A DNA stretch of 64,000 nucleotides from NCBI RefSeq assembly GCF_002803075.1, contig NZ_NNBK01000002.1, forward strand, positions 62,001-126,000, in the 5' to 3' direction. Of the stretch, positions 46,032 to 54,441 are shown one piece after another; within the stretch, counting starts at the first letter, position 1, and each line of letters begins with the position of its first letter. The notes beneath the pieces were generated by a model. The model searched no databases. It saw only the letters and a list, made by a program, of their open reading frames with translations, and was not told the DNA's origin. This stretch comes from Streptomyces sp. CB01373 (GTDB taxonomy: Bacteria > Actinomycetota > Actinomycetes > Streptomycetales > Streptomycetaceae). Made by a program: the position numbers and the translations under genes.

Positions 46032-46496
46032 ATGTCCCGTGCTCAGCTCGCCCTGCGTGTCAGCGACCTGGAGGCGTCGATCGCCTTCTACTCGAAGCTG
46101 TTCGGCACCGAACCGGCCAAGCGACGCGAGGGTTACGCCAGCTTCGCCATCACCGAGCCCCCGCTCAAGCTCGTCCTGATCGAGGGCGAGCCGGGCAAGG
46201 AGACCCGCCTCGACCACCTCGGCGTCGAGGTCGAGTCCACCGACCAGGTCGACGCCGCCACCACCCGACTCAAGGACGCCGGCCTGGCCACCTTCGAGGA
46301 GAACGACACTTCCTGCTGCTACGCCCTCCAGGACAAGGTCTGGGTGCACGGCCCCGGCAAGGAGCCCTGGGAGGTCTACGTCGTCAAGGCCGACGCCGAC
46401 ACCCTCGGCAAGAGCGTCAACGCGACCGGCGACGGCTGCTGCACCACCCGGACCACCGAACCGGCCTCCGCGTCCACAGGTTGCAATTGCGTTTAG
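46032..46496 (+). CDS. arsI: ArsI/CadI-family C-As lyase
   Basis: A 154-residue vicinal-oxygen-chelate dioxygenase that cleaves the carbon-arsenic bond of trivalent methyl- and aryl-arsenicals. Predicted Fe(II) ligands are Gln5, His62 and Glu114, as in actinobacterial members with Gln at the first position. The substrate thiols are Cys95-Cys96 in NDTSCCYALQDKVWV. A second Cys-rich group (GDGCC and GCNCV) forms the C-terminus and may hand over arsenic. The ATG at 46032 follows GGGAG. Divergent from arsR. Confidence 0.9.
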   Translation: MSRAQLALRVSDLEASIAFYSKLFGTEPAKRREGYASFAITEPPLKLVLIEGEPGKETRLDHLGVEVESTDQVDAATTRLKDAGLATFEENDTSCCYALQDKVWVHGPGKEPWEVYVVKADADTLGKSVNATGDGCCTTRTTEPASASTGCNCV

Positions 46497-46726
46497 GCAG
46501 GGATGCGGCTTCGCGCCTACGGCCTCAGCAAGGGGAAGATCCCCTCTCCCTTCGGCGTCTTCGTCCAGGTCGCGGACGGAGTCGAGGGTCTCGTCCGGCT
46601 GCGCGCCCTCTCGAATGCGTCGTTGCGGCATCCGGTGCAGGCTGATGGGGGACGTGGGCGTGCCACGAAGCGGTCCGGTTCGAGGTGTCTGCCGTGCTCG
46701 GCGGGCGGCCACGGGAAGGAGGCGCG

Positions 46727-47413
46727 ATGGAGATCGAAGGGTCGATTGCCCTGGTGACGGGGGCCAATCGTGGCATCGGGCACGCATTCGCCCGCGCGCT
46801 GATCGAGCGGGGAGCCGCCAAGGTCTACGCCGGTGTCCGCGATCCGGCGAGCGTCGATGACGAGCAGCTCTCCGCGTTGCGTCTGGACGTCACCAAGCCG
46901 GAGGACGTCGCCGCGGCGGCCGAGGTCGCCGGTGACGTCAGCATCGTCGTCAACAACGCGGGCGTCGGAGGGTTCGGGACCAAGCTGCTGACGGGCTCCC
47001 TCGACGGTGCGCGCGAGGCGATGGAGATCAACTACTTCGGCACCTGGGCCGTTTCCCGTGCCTTTGCCCCGGTCCTGGCGCGCAATGGCGGCGGCGCACT
47101 GGTGAACATGCTGTCGGCTGCCTCCTGGATCTCCCGGCCGGAGTATCCCGGATACGCGGCTTCCAAGGCGGCCGAGTGGTCGTTGACGGGGGCGTTGCGG
47201 GAAGGCCTGCGCGAGCAGGGAACGCTGGTGATCGGCGTCCACGCCGGCTTCGTGGAGACGGATCTCAGCTCCTTCACCGACGCACCGAAGATCAGCGCGG
47301 CGGACGTGGCGGAGCAGACCATGGACGCCCTGGCGAACGACCGGGTCGAGGTCCTCGCCGACGAGCGGACCAGGCAGATCAAGCACGCCCTGGCGCAACC
47401 ACTCGATCAGTGA
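46727..47413 (+). CDS. Short-chain dehydrogenase/reductase
   Basis: A 228-residue classical SDR: cofactor motif TGANRGIG at 11-18, NNAG at 76-79, Ser130 and Tyr143-x-x-x-Lys147 (YAASK). The substrate is not inferable. GAAGGAGG precedes the ATG. It is the right-hand gene of the accessory block; the 230 bp to arsI argue against a common transcript. Confidence 0.85.
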   Translation: MEIEGSIALVTGANRGIGHAFARALIERGAAKVYAGVRDPASVDDEQLSALRLDVTKPEDVAAAAEVAGDVSIVVNNAGVGGFGTKLLTGSLDGAREAMEINYFGTWAVSRAFAPVLARNGGGALVNMLSAASWISRPEYPGYAASKAAEWSLTGALREGLREQGTLVIGVHAGFVETDLSSFTDAPKISAADVAEQTMDALANDRVEVLADERTRQIKHALAQPLDQ

Positions 47414-47794
47414 GATCGACGTCGACCGGGAACGACGCAGGTGATCCGCGGCGCGGGCCACGCGTCCAGCGCAGGCGCGGCACCCGGCAGGCGTTCGCCG
47501 CAGAGTGCGACACCGCCGGCGGGCTCGCGCGGCCCCTGCGCCGTGCACTCCGCGGGGATTCGCGGCCGGTGGCCCGCTGGGAACCCGGCGTGGCCGAAAC
47601 GCGTACTCTAGAGGGAAGGACCGGGCGCGAAGTCTCCCCGCCGAGGCGGGGGTGATCCGGACGGGACGGCACCGTAGGGGTGCCGGACCGGACGCTCTCC
47701 ACGACGAGGGTCGGCGCCACGGACCGCCCGCCGTACACGAGGAGAAGTTCCACTGGGCAAGCGACAGCCCGAAGGCCCACCGCCCGCACCCGCG
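47414..47794. other. Intergenic region upstream of the DUF2344 gene
   Basis: About 340-380 bp without a supported gene. It has a tight hairpin CCCCGCC-GA-GGCGGGG (47636-47651) and GTACTCTAGAGG around 47603, where TACTCT could be a -10. A strong GAGGAGAAG at about 47739-47747 stands 5 nt before a CTG at 47753 that is in frame with the gene downstream. Confidence 0.45.
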
Positions 47795-48580
47795 GTGCAG
47801 CGCATCCGACTGCGCTACACCAAGCGAGGCCGCCTCCGGTTCACCAGCCACCGTGACTTCCAGCGCGCCTTCGAGCGTGCGCTGCGCCGTGCCGAGGTGC
47901 CGATGGCGTACTCGGCGGGGTTCACGCCGCACCCGAAGGTCTCCTATGCCAATGCCGCACCCACCGGCACGGGCAGTGAGGCGGAGTACCTGGAGATCGC
48001 GCTCACCGCGCACTGCGACCCGGAGCGTCTGCGTGAGCTTCTCGACGAGTCGTTGCCCGCCGGGCTGGACGTCGTCGAGGCGGTCGAGGCCCGTACGTCG
48101 GGGCTCGCCGACCGGCTGACCGCTTCCGTGTGGGAGCTGCGGCTGGACGGCGTGGACCCGGCCGAGGCCGAGAACGCGGTCGCGGCCTTCAACGGGGCCG
48201 AGACCGTGGAAGTGCAGCGCCTGGCCAAGAACGGCATGCGCACCTTCGACACCCGGTCCGCCGTGGTGGACCTGGAGAGTATGGAAACGCACGGTTCGGC
48301 GGCTGATGGGCCGACCGGCCAGCCTTGTGCGATACTGCGGCTGGTTGTTCGGCACGTGACGCCTGCCGTACGACCCGACGACGTCCTGTCCGGTCTCCGC
48401 GCCGTGGCCGACCTGGCGCCGCCGGTCCCCGCTGCGGTGACCAGGCTGGCGCAGGGGCTGCTCGATGAAGAGACCGGCACGGTGACCGACCCGCTCGCGC
48501 CCGACCGCGAGGCAGACCTGGCCGCCCCGGCCGATTCAGTGGGGGCCGCCGTTCCTGCCGCCGCGAAGGCGCCCGCGTAG
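47795..48580 (+). CDS. TIGR03936/DUF2344 radical-SAM-associated protein
   Basis: A 261-residue protein beginning VQRIRLRYTKRGRLRFTSHR, with PMAYSAGFTPHPKVSYANA and GSEAEYLEIALT, the DUF2344 signature. It works with the TIGR03960 radical SAM protein (37349-39328 here). The GTG at 47795 has no good ribosome-binding site. A CTG at 47753 in the same frame, 14 codons upstream (LGKRQPEGPPPAPA), lies just after GAGGAGAAG, so the real start may be CTG and the protein 275 residues. I list the conservative start. Confidence 0.88.
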   Translation: MQRIRLRYTKRGRLRFTSHRDFQRAFERALRRAEVPMAYSAGFTPHPKVSYANAAPTGTGSEAEYLEIALTAHCDPERLRELLDESLPAGLDVVEAVEARTSGLADRLTASVWELRLDGVDPAEAENAVAAFNGAETVEVQRLAKNGMRTFDTRSAVVDLESMETHGSAADGPTGQPCAILRLVVRHVTPAVRPDDVLSGLRAVADLAPPVPAAVTRLAQGLLDEETGTVTDPLAPDREADLAAPADSVGAAVPAAAKAPA

Positions 48581-48857
48581 GGACGGTTCCGCACCGGGAC
48601 GGACGTCGAAAGCGCCGCCCTCGTACTCGGGAGCCACCTGGGTCGGGCAGCGCACCGACCAGAAGACTTTCGCCAGGCCGTGCACAACAAGGCGTACGGA
48701 ACCGGCGAGACAGGACACAGAGAGCTCCCGTGCGGCGCATGCGCCCCGGACGGCGGCCGACGCGCACCGCGCGGCCGCGGACGTCAACGGTGCCGATCGA
48801 CGTGATCGGCGCCGGACCGGGCGCGGCGCCCGGGAGCCTGACGGGAGATACGCCCGC

Positions 48858-51800
48858 ATGCTCGAACCGACCGAACCCATCGAGGGTTCCGAAGAACTGA
48901 ACACCCCCAGCGACACCCTGCCGCCGCGTCGTCGGCGCCGTGCCGCGTCCCGCCCGGCGGGTCCGCCCGCCGCCGCGTCCTCCGAGGCCGCGGCCGAGAT
49001 CACCGCTCCGGCCGTACCGGCCGCCGCGTCCGCGGAACTCGCGGAGCTGGTGGAGGAGCAGGAGACTCCCGGGGCCGAGGAGGCCGCCGAGGCCGCGACG
49101 GCCCTGGTCACTGGCGAGGAGACGGAGGAAGCGGCCGAAGAGGCGGCGCCCGCGCGCCGTACGCGCCGTCGTGCCTCCGCGCCCGCCGGGACGCCCAAGG
49201 CCACGGAGGGCGAGGCCGAGACCGTCGTTCCGGCGGCGGCCGTCGCCGAGACGCCGACCACCGAGTCCGGTGCCGCCGAGACGTCCGCCGGGTCCGTGGA
49301 GGTCGGCGAGGCCGCCGCTCCGCGGCGTACCCGCCGGCGTGCCACGCGCAGCGTGTCCACGCCCGCCGCGTCCACGGAAGCGGTCGAGACGGCCGCCGCC
49401 ACGGTCGCCGAGGGTTCCGAGGCTGTCGCCGATTCGGCCGCGGAGGCGCCCGCCCCCGCCGCTCGTACGCGCCGCCGCGCCACCCGGCGCGCGTCCGCGC
49501 CCGCCGGTGCCCCCGCGCCGGACGAGGCCGCCGAGACCCCCGCGGTGAGTTCCGCTCCCGAGACCGAGGCCGAGTCCGTCAGTGCCGGCTCCGCCGAGGA
49601 GACGGCGTCGCAGGTCGCGGAGGACGCGGCTCCGCGGCGTACCCGTCGGCGTGCCACGCGCCGTGTCTCCGAGCCCGCCGCCGTCAGCGAGGCCCCCGCG
49701 GCCCAGCCCGCCGAGGTTCCCGCCGAAGTCACCCCCGCCGCCGAGGCCGTCACCACCGACGTGCCCGCCGCCGAGGTCGCGGAGGACGCGGCTCCGCGGC
49801 GTACCCGTCGACGTGCCACGCGTCGCGTTTCCGAGCCTGCCGCTCAGACCGCCGCCGAGGCCCCCGCCGCGGAAGCCCCCGCGGCCCAGCCCGCCGAGGC
49901 ACCCCGCGAGAGCGAGGCCCCCTCCGACGCGGCTCCCGCCGCCGAGGAGTCCGGGACGCGGCGCAGCCGCCGTCGGGTCGTCCGGCGTGCCGCGACCGGG
50001 TTCTCCGAGCCCGCCGCCGAGTCCACCGCCGGTGACGGCGAGTCGACGCGCAGGCCCGCGCGGCCCGCCGTCGCCGTGTTCCAGGCGCCCGTCTTCACCC
50101 AGCCGATGTTCCAGACCCCGGAGCGTGCCGCCGCCGCGGCGGCGGCCGAGGCCGCGGACAGCGAGGAGCTCCCGGAGGAGCAGGCCGAGCCGGTCGAGCA
50201 GGCCGAGCACTCCGACCAGGGCGGCTCGCGCCGTCGCCGTCGCCGCAGGGGCTCCGGTGGTGAGGAGTCCGAGACCCGGACGGCCGTGACCGCCGACGAA
50301 TCCGCCGAGTCCGCCGAGGACGACGTGGAGTCCGCCGAGTCGGCCGAGGAAGCCGCCGAGGGCGAGGACGGCGAGGAGTTCGGTTCCCGCCGTCGCCGTC
50401 GCCGCGGTGGCCGCCGTCGTCGCCGGGGCGAGGCCGGCGAGGACGCGGAGGAGAGCGACGAGCTCGCCGCCGAGCAGGCCGCGCAGGACGCCGAGGACAC
50501 CGCCGAGCAGCTCGACGAGGACGACGAGGACGCGGCCGGCGCCGAGGACTCGGACGAGGAGGACGAGGGCCGGCAGGGAGGCGGTGGCTCCAGCAGCAGC
50601 CGCCGTCGCCGCCGTCGCCGTCGCCGGGCCGGTGACGGCGCCGGGGAGGGCGAGCCGTCCGCCGACGACCCCGAGCGCACCGTGGTCAAGGTGCGCGAGC
50701 CCCGCAAGGCGGCCGAGCCGTCCGACGAGGTGCAGTCCATCAAGGGCTCGACCCGTCTGGAGGCCAAGAAGCAGCGCCGCCGCGAGGGCCGCGAGCAGGG
50801 CCGCCGCCGGGTGCCGATCATCACCGAGGCCGAGTTCCTGGCCCGCCGTGAGGCCGTCGAGCGCGTGATGGCCGTCCGGCAGCACGGCGACCGTACGCAG
50901 ATCGGCGTCCTGGAGGACGGCGTGCTCGTCGAGCACTACGTCAACAAGGAGCAGTCGACGTCGTACGTCGGCAACGTCTACCTGGGCAAGGTGCAGAACG
51001 TGCTGCCCTCGATGGAGGCGGCCTTCATCGACATCGGCAAGGGCCGCAACGCCGTCCTGTACGCGGGCGAGGTCAACTTCGAGGCGCTCGGGATGGCCAA
51101 CGGCCCCCGCCGTATCGAGTCCGCGCTGAAGTCCGGGCAGTCCGTCCTCGTGCAGGTCACCAAGGACCCCATCGGGCACAAGGGCGCCCGCCTGACCAGC
51201 CAGGTCTCCCTCCCGGGCCGCTACCTCGTGTACGTGCCCGAGGGCTCGATGACCGGCATCAGCCGCAAGCTGCCCGACACCGAGCGGGCCCGGCTGAAGA
51301 CGATCCTCAAGAAGATCGTCCCCGAGGACGCGGGCGTCATCGTGCGCACCGCCGCCGAGGGCGCGAGCGAGGACGAGCTGCGCCGCGACGTCGAGCGGCT
51401 CCAGGCGCAGTGGGAGGACATCAAGAAGAAGGCCAAGGGCGGCAGCTCAAGCGCACCGTCCCTGCTGTACGGCGAGCCGGACATGACCGTCCGGGTCGTG
51501 CGCGACATCTTCAACGAGGACTTCTCCAAGGTCATCGTCAGCGGTGACGAGGCGTGGGCGACGATCCACGGCTACGTCTCGCACGTCGCCCCGGACCTCG
51601 CGCCGCGTCTGCAGCGCTGGACCAGCGAGGTCGACGTCTTCGCCACGTACCGGATCGACGAGCAGCTCGCCAAGGCGCTGGACCGCAAGGTCTGGCTGCC
51701 CAGCGGCGGTTCGCTGGTGATCGACCGGACCGAGGCGATGGTCGTCATCGACGTCAACACCGGCAAGTTCACCGGCCAGGGCGGCAACCTGGAGGAGACG

Positions 51801-53168
51801 GTCACCAGGAACAACCTGGAGGCGGCCGAGGAGATCGTGCGCCAGCTGCGGCTGCGCGACCTCGGCGGCATCATCGTGATCGACTTCATCGACATGGTCC
51901 TGGAGTCCAACCGCGACCTGGTGCTGCGCCGCCTGCTGGAGTGCCTGGGCCGCGACCGTACGAAGCACCAGGTGGCCGAGGTGACCTCGCTGGGCCTGGT
52001 GCAGATGACCCGCAAGCGGGTGGGTCAGGGCCTCCTCGAGTCCTTCTCCGAGACCTGCGTGCACTGCAACGGCCGCGGTGTCATCGTCCACCTGGAGCAG
52101 GCGAGCGTCGCCGGTGGCGGCGGCGGGAGCAAGCGCCGCAAGCGTGCCCGCGCCGGTGCCGAGCAGCCGCACGAGCACGAGCACGAGGCCGTGGCCGTCG
52201 AGGCGGTCGCCCCGACCGCCGAGGAGGAGGCGGAGGCAGAGGCGGAGGCCGCCGGGCCCATCGCGCTGCCCGCGCTGGAGATGGCCCCGGACGAGGAGCT
52301 GTACAGCAGCGTCGCCGAGGCGGAGGCCGCGGCGAGCCGTGGCCGTACGCGGCGCCGCGCGAGCCGGCGGGTGTCCGCGCCCGCGGGCGCGCCGAAGGCC
52401 CACGTCGACGGTGGCGCTCCGGTTCCCACGGCGCAGGACGTCAGGGCGGCCGAGGAGGCCGCGCGGCCGGTGGTCCCGGAGCCGGCCGAGCAGGCTCAGG
52501 CCGAGCCCGTGGCCGTGGAGGATCCGACGGTCCCGGCCGTGGCCGAGGAGGCCGCCCCCAAGGGCCGTACGCGTCGTCGCGCGACCCGCAAGGTGTCGGC
52601 GCCGGCCGGGTCCCCGGCGGGTGCCGAGGCGTCCGTGGTGACGGTGGCGGAGGCCGCGCCGGCGGTGTCCGCCGAGTCGCGGGACACCGACGCTGCCGAG
52701 GTTCCGGCGGAGCAGCCGGAGGCTCCGGCCGAGTCCGCCGCCCCGGCCCGTCCGCGCCGCCGTGCCGTGCGCAAGGCCACCGCGCCGACCGCGCCCGAGG
52801 ACACGGCCGTCGTGGTCGTCCCGTCGGGCACGGCGGAGGAGGCCGCCACCGAGTCCGGTGCGCCGGCCGAGCCCGCCGAACAGGCCGCCGCCGACTCCGA
52901 GTCGGCCGAGACCGCCGCAGAGGAGACCGTCCCGGCCAAGAAGACGGCCCGCAAGGTCGCCAAGAAGGCCACGGCGACGAAGGCCGCCACGAAGAAGGCG
53001 GTGGCCAAGAAGACGACGGCCAAGAAGACCGCCGCGAAGAAGGCCACGGCCAAGAAGGCGGCGAAGACCGTCAAGTCGGCCACGGCCGCGAAGAAGTCCG
53101 CGTCGAAGAAGACCGCGGCGGCCGAGCAGTCGTCGTCGCCGTCCGTCTCGGCCTCGACGGAGGACTGA
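48858..53168 (+). CDS. rne: Ribonuclease E/G, giant actinobacterial form
   Basis: A 1436-residue endoribonuclease for rRNA maturation and mRNA decay. The catalytic core covers about residues 660-1090, with an S1 domain near 690-780, the Mg-binding Asp965 (VVIDVNTGKF) and Asp1009 (IVIDFIDM), and a zinc-link CVHC at 1067-1070. The 640 residues before it are disordered, Ala/Glu-rich and interrupted by Arg-rich units such as RRTRRRATRRVSEPA, about seven copies, with three more after the core. The C-terminus is a Lys/Ala stretch (KKAVAKKTTAKKTAAKKATA) like histone H1 tails. The core being central is typical of the Streptomyces enzyme. ATG follows GGGAGA. Confidence 0.94.
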   Translation: MLEPTEPIEGSEELNTPSDTLPPRRRRRAASRPAGPPAAASSEAAAEITAPAVPAAASAELAELVEEQETPGAEEAAEAATALVTGEETEEAAEEAAPARRTRRRASAPAGTPKATEGEAETVVPAAAVAETPTTESGAAETSAGSVEVGEAAAPRRTRRRATRSVSTPAASTEAVETAAATVAEGSEAVADSAAEAPAPAARTRRRATRRASAPAGAPAPDEAAETPAVSSAPETEAESVSAGSAEETASQVAEDAAPRRTRRRATRRVSEPAAVSEAPAAQPAEVPAEVTPAAEAVTTDVPAAEVAEDAAPRRTRRRATRRVSEPAAQTAAEAPAAEAPAAQPAEAPRESEAPSDAAPAAEESGTRRSRRRVVRRAATGFSEPAAESTAGDGESTRRPARPAVAVFQAPVFTQPMFQTPERAAAAAAAEAADSEELPEEQAEPVEQAEHSDQGGSRRRRRRRGSGGEESETRTAVTADESAESAEDDVESAESAEEAAEGEDGEEFGSRRRRRRGGRRRRRGEAGEDAEESDELAAEQAAQDAEDTAEQLDEDDEDAAGAEDSDEEDEGRQGGGGSSSSRRRRRRRRRAGDGAGEGEPSADDPERTVVKVREPRKAAEPSDEVQSIKGSTRLEAKKQRRREGREQGRRRVPIITEAEFLARREAVERVMAVRQHGDRTQIGVLEDGVLVEHYVNKEQSTSYVGNVYLGKVQNVLPSMEAAFIDIGKGRNAVLYAGEVNFEALGMANGPRRIESALKSGQSVLVQVTKDPIGHKGARLTSQVSLPGRYLVYVPEGSMTGISRKLPDTERARLKTILKKIVPEDAGVIVRTAAEGASEDELRRDVERLQAQWEDIKKKAKGGSSSAPSLLYGEPDMTVRVVRDIFNEDFSKVIVSGDEAWATIHGYVSHVAPDLAPRLQRWTSEVDVFATYRIDEQLAKALDRKVWLPSGGSLVIDRTEAMVVIDVNTGKFTGQGGNLEETVTRNNLEAAEEIVRQLRLRDLGGIIVIDFIDMVLESNRDLVLRRLLECLGRDRTKHQVAEVTSLGLVQMTRKRVGQGLLESFSETCVHCNGRGVIVHLEQASVAGGGGGSKRRKRARAGAEQPHEHEHEAVAVEAVAPTAEEEAEAEAEAAGPIALPALEMAPDEELYSSVAEAEAAASRGRTRRRASRRVSAPAGAPKAHVDGGAPVPTAQDVRAAEEAARPVVPEPAEQAQAEPVAVEDPTVPAVAEEAAPKGRTRRRATRKVSAPAGSPAGAEASVVTVAEAAPAVSAESRDTDAAEVPAEQPEAPAESAAPARPRRRAVRKATAPTAPEDTAVVVVPSGTAEEAATESGAPAEPAEQAAADSESAETAAEETVPAKKTARKVAKKATATKAATKKAVAKKTTAKKTAAKKATAKKAAKTVKSATAAKKSASKKTAAAEQSSSPSVSASTED
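49612..49842 (+). repeat. Near-identical 69-bp DNA repeat inside rne
   Basis: The segments 49612-49680 and 49774-49842 differ at only a few, mostly third-codon, positions and are 162 bp apart (54 codons). They encode AEDAAPRRTRRRATRRVSEP-type units. A diverged third copy begins near 49311. Recent duplication or gene conversion of the Arg-rich unit is likely. Confidence 0.75.
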
Positions 53169-53182
53169 CCGGATCGCACCGC

Positions 53183-53223
53183 GCGGGGCGGCGACGGACC
53201 GATGGTCCGTCGCCGCCCCGCGT
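53183..53223 (+). terminator. rne terminator
   Basis: A perfect 19-bp stem (53183-53201 with 53205-53223) around a 3-nt loop begins 15 nt after the rne stop. Confidence 0.9.
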
Positions 53224-53341
53224 TCGTGTGCGACGCCGCCACTTCGCCGGGTGAGGAAGGACATGAAGGGAAAGGCGGACCGAAAAGGCTAAGGTATGAG
53301 CCGAGATTGACTTCAAGAATGGCAAACACTGGGATTCTGTT

Positions 53342-53364
53342 CCCAATTCGTGCACAGTATTGGG
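53342..53364. promoter_or_regulatory. Small dyad upstream of rmlA
   Basis: CCCAAT (53342-53347) and ATTGGG (53359-53364) form a 6-bp inverted repeat with an 11-nt centre directly before the rmlA start, in a stretch of lower GC content than the neighbouring genes. It could be an operator. TTGACT at 53307-53312 is a possible -35, but no good -10 follows at the right spacing. Confidence 0.3.
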
Positions 53365-53373
53365 GCGCAAGAC

Positions 53374-54441
53374 GTGAAGGCTCTCGTGCTTTCCGGGGGA
53401 GCGGGCACCCGTCTCCGGCCGATCACCCACACCTCGGCCAAGCAGTTGGTGCCGGTCGCCAACAAGCCTGTGCTCTTCTACGGTCTGGAAGCGATCGCCG
53501 AAGCCGGCATCGACGAGGTCGGGATCGTCGTCGGCGACACCGCGGACGAGATCCGCGAGGCGGTGGGCGACGGCTCCCGTTTCGGGATCGAGGTGACCTA
53601 CATCCCGCAGGAGACGCCGCTGGGGCTCGCCCACGCGGTGCTCATCGCGCAGGACTTCCTCGGCGACGAGGACTTCGTCATGTACCTCGGTGACAACTTC
53701 ATCGTCGGTGGCATCACCGGCCTCGTCGAGGAGTTCCGGGCCGAGCGGCCCGACGCGCAGATCCTGCTGACCAGGGTTCCCGACCCCACCTCCTTCGGTG
53801 TCGCCGAACTCGGCGGCGACGGGCAGGTGGTGGGCCTGGAGGAGAAACCGGAGGAGCCGAAGAGTGACCTGGCACTGGTCGGCGTCTATCTGTTCACCCC
53901 GGCCGTGCATGAGGCCGTCCGCTCCATCGAGCCTTCCTGGCGCGGGGAGTTGGAGATCACCCATGCCATCCAGTGGTTGATCGACAACAAGTGCGACGTC
54001 CGTTCCACCACGATCTCCGGTTACTGGAAGGACACCGGCAACGTCACCGACATGCTGGAGGTCAACCGGTCCGTGCTGGAGGCCGTGGAGCCGCTGAACG
54101 CGGGCACGGTGGACGAGAAGAGCGAGATCATCGGCCGGGTGCGCATAGAGGCGGGCGCCCGGGTCAGCGGCAGCCGGATCGTCGGACCCGCGATCATAGG
54201 TGCCGGTTCGGTGGTCGACGACGCGTACATCGGCCCCTTCACCTCGGTCTCCGAGGACTGCCGGATCGTCGACAGCGAAATCGAGTACTCCATTCTGCTG
54301 CGCGGTTCGTCCGTGACCGGCGTGCGCCGGGTGGAGGCCTCGCTCATCGGGCGCGACGTCGAAGTGACGCCCGCACCCCGGAACCCCTCGGCCCACCGGC
54401 TCGTGCTCGGTGATCACAGCAAGGTGCAGATCTCCTCATGA
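53374..54441 (+). CDS. rmlA: Glucose-1-phosphate thymidylyltransferase, long form
   Basis: A 355-residue nucleotidyltransferase making dTDP-glucose from dTTP and glucose 1-phosphate, first step to dTDP-L-rhamnose. The N-terminal LSGGAGTRLRPITHTSAKQL is the pyrophosphorylase motif. It is the long type, with a left-handed beta-helix at the C-terminus (residues about 250-340: IIGRVRIEAGARV, IVGPAIIGAGSV), as in StrD-like enzymes of antibiotic sugar pathways, rather than the 290-residue RmlA. Start GTG at 53374. It overlaps rmlB by 4 bp. Confidence 0.93.
   Translation: MKALVLSGGAGTRLRPITHTSAKQLVPVANKPVLFYGLEAIAEAGIDEVGIVVGDTADEIREAVGDGSRFGIEVTYIPQETPLGLAHAVLIAQDFLGDEDFVMYLGDNFIVGGITGLVEEFRAERPDAQILLTRVPDPTSFGVAELGGDGQVVGLEEKPEEPKSDLALVGVYLFTPAVHEAVRSIEPSWRGELEITHAIQWLIDNKCDVRSTTISGYWKDTGNVTDMLEVNRSVLEAVEPLNAGTVDEKSEIIGRVRIEAGARVSGSRIVGPAIIGAGSVVDDAYIGPFTSVSEDCRIVDSEIEYSILLRGSSVTGVRRVEASLIGRDVEVTPAPRNPSAHRLVLGDHSKVQISS

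Noticed and set aside
47636..47651. Cobalamin riboswitch upstream of the DUF2344 gene
   Set aside because: Only a simple GC hairpin is present; no B12-box was found.
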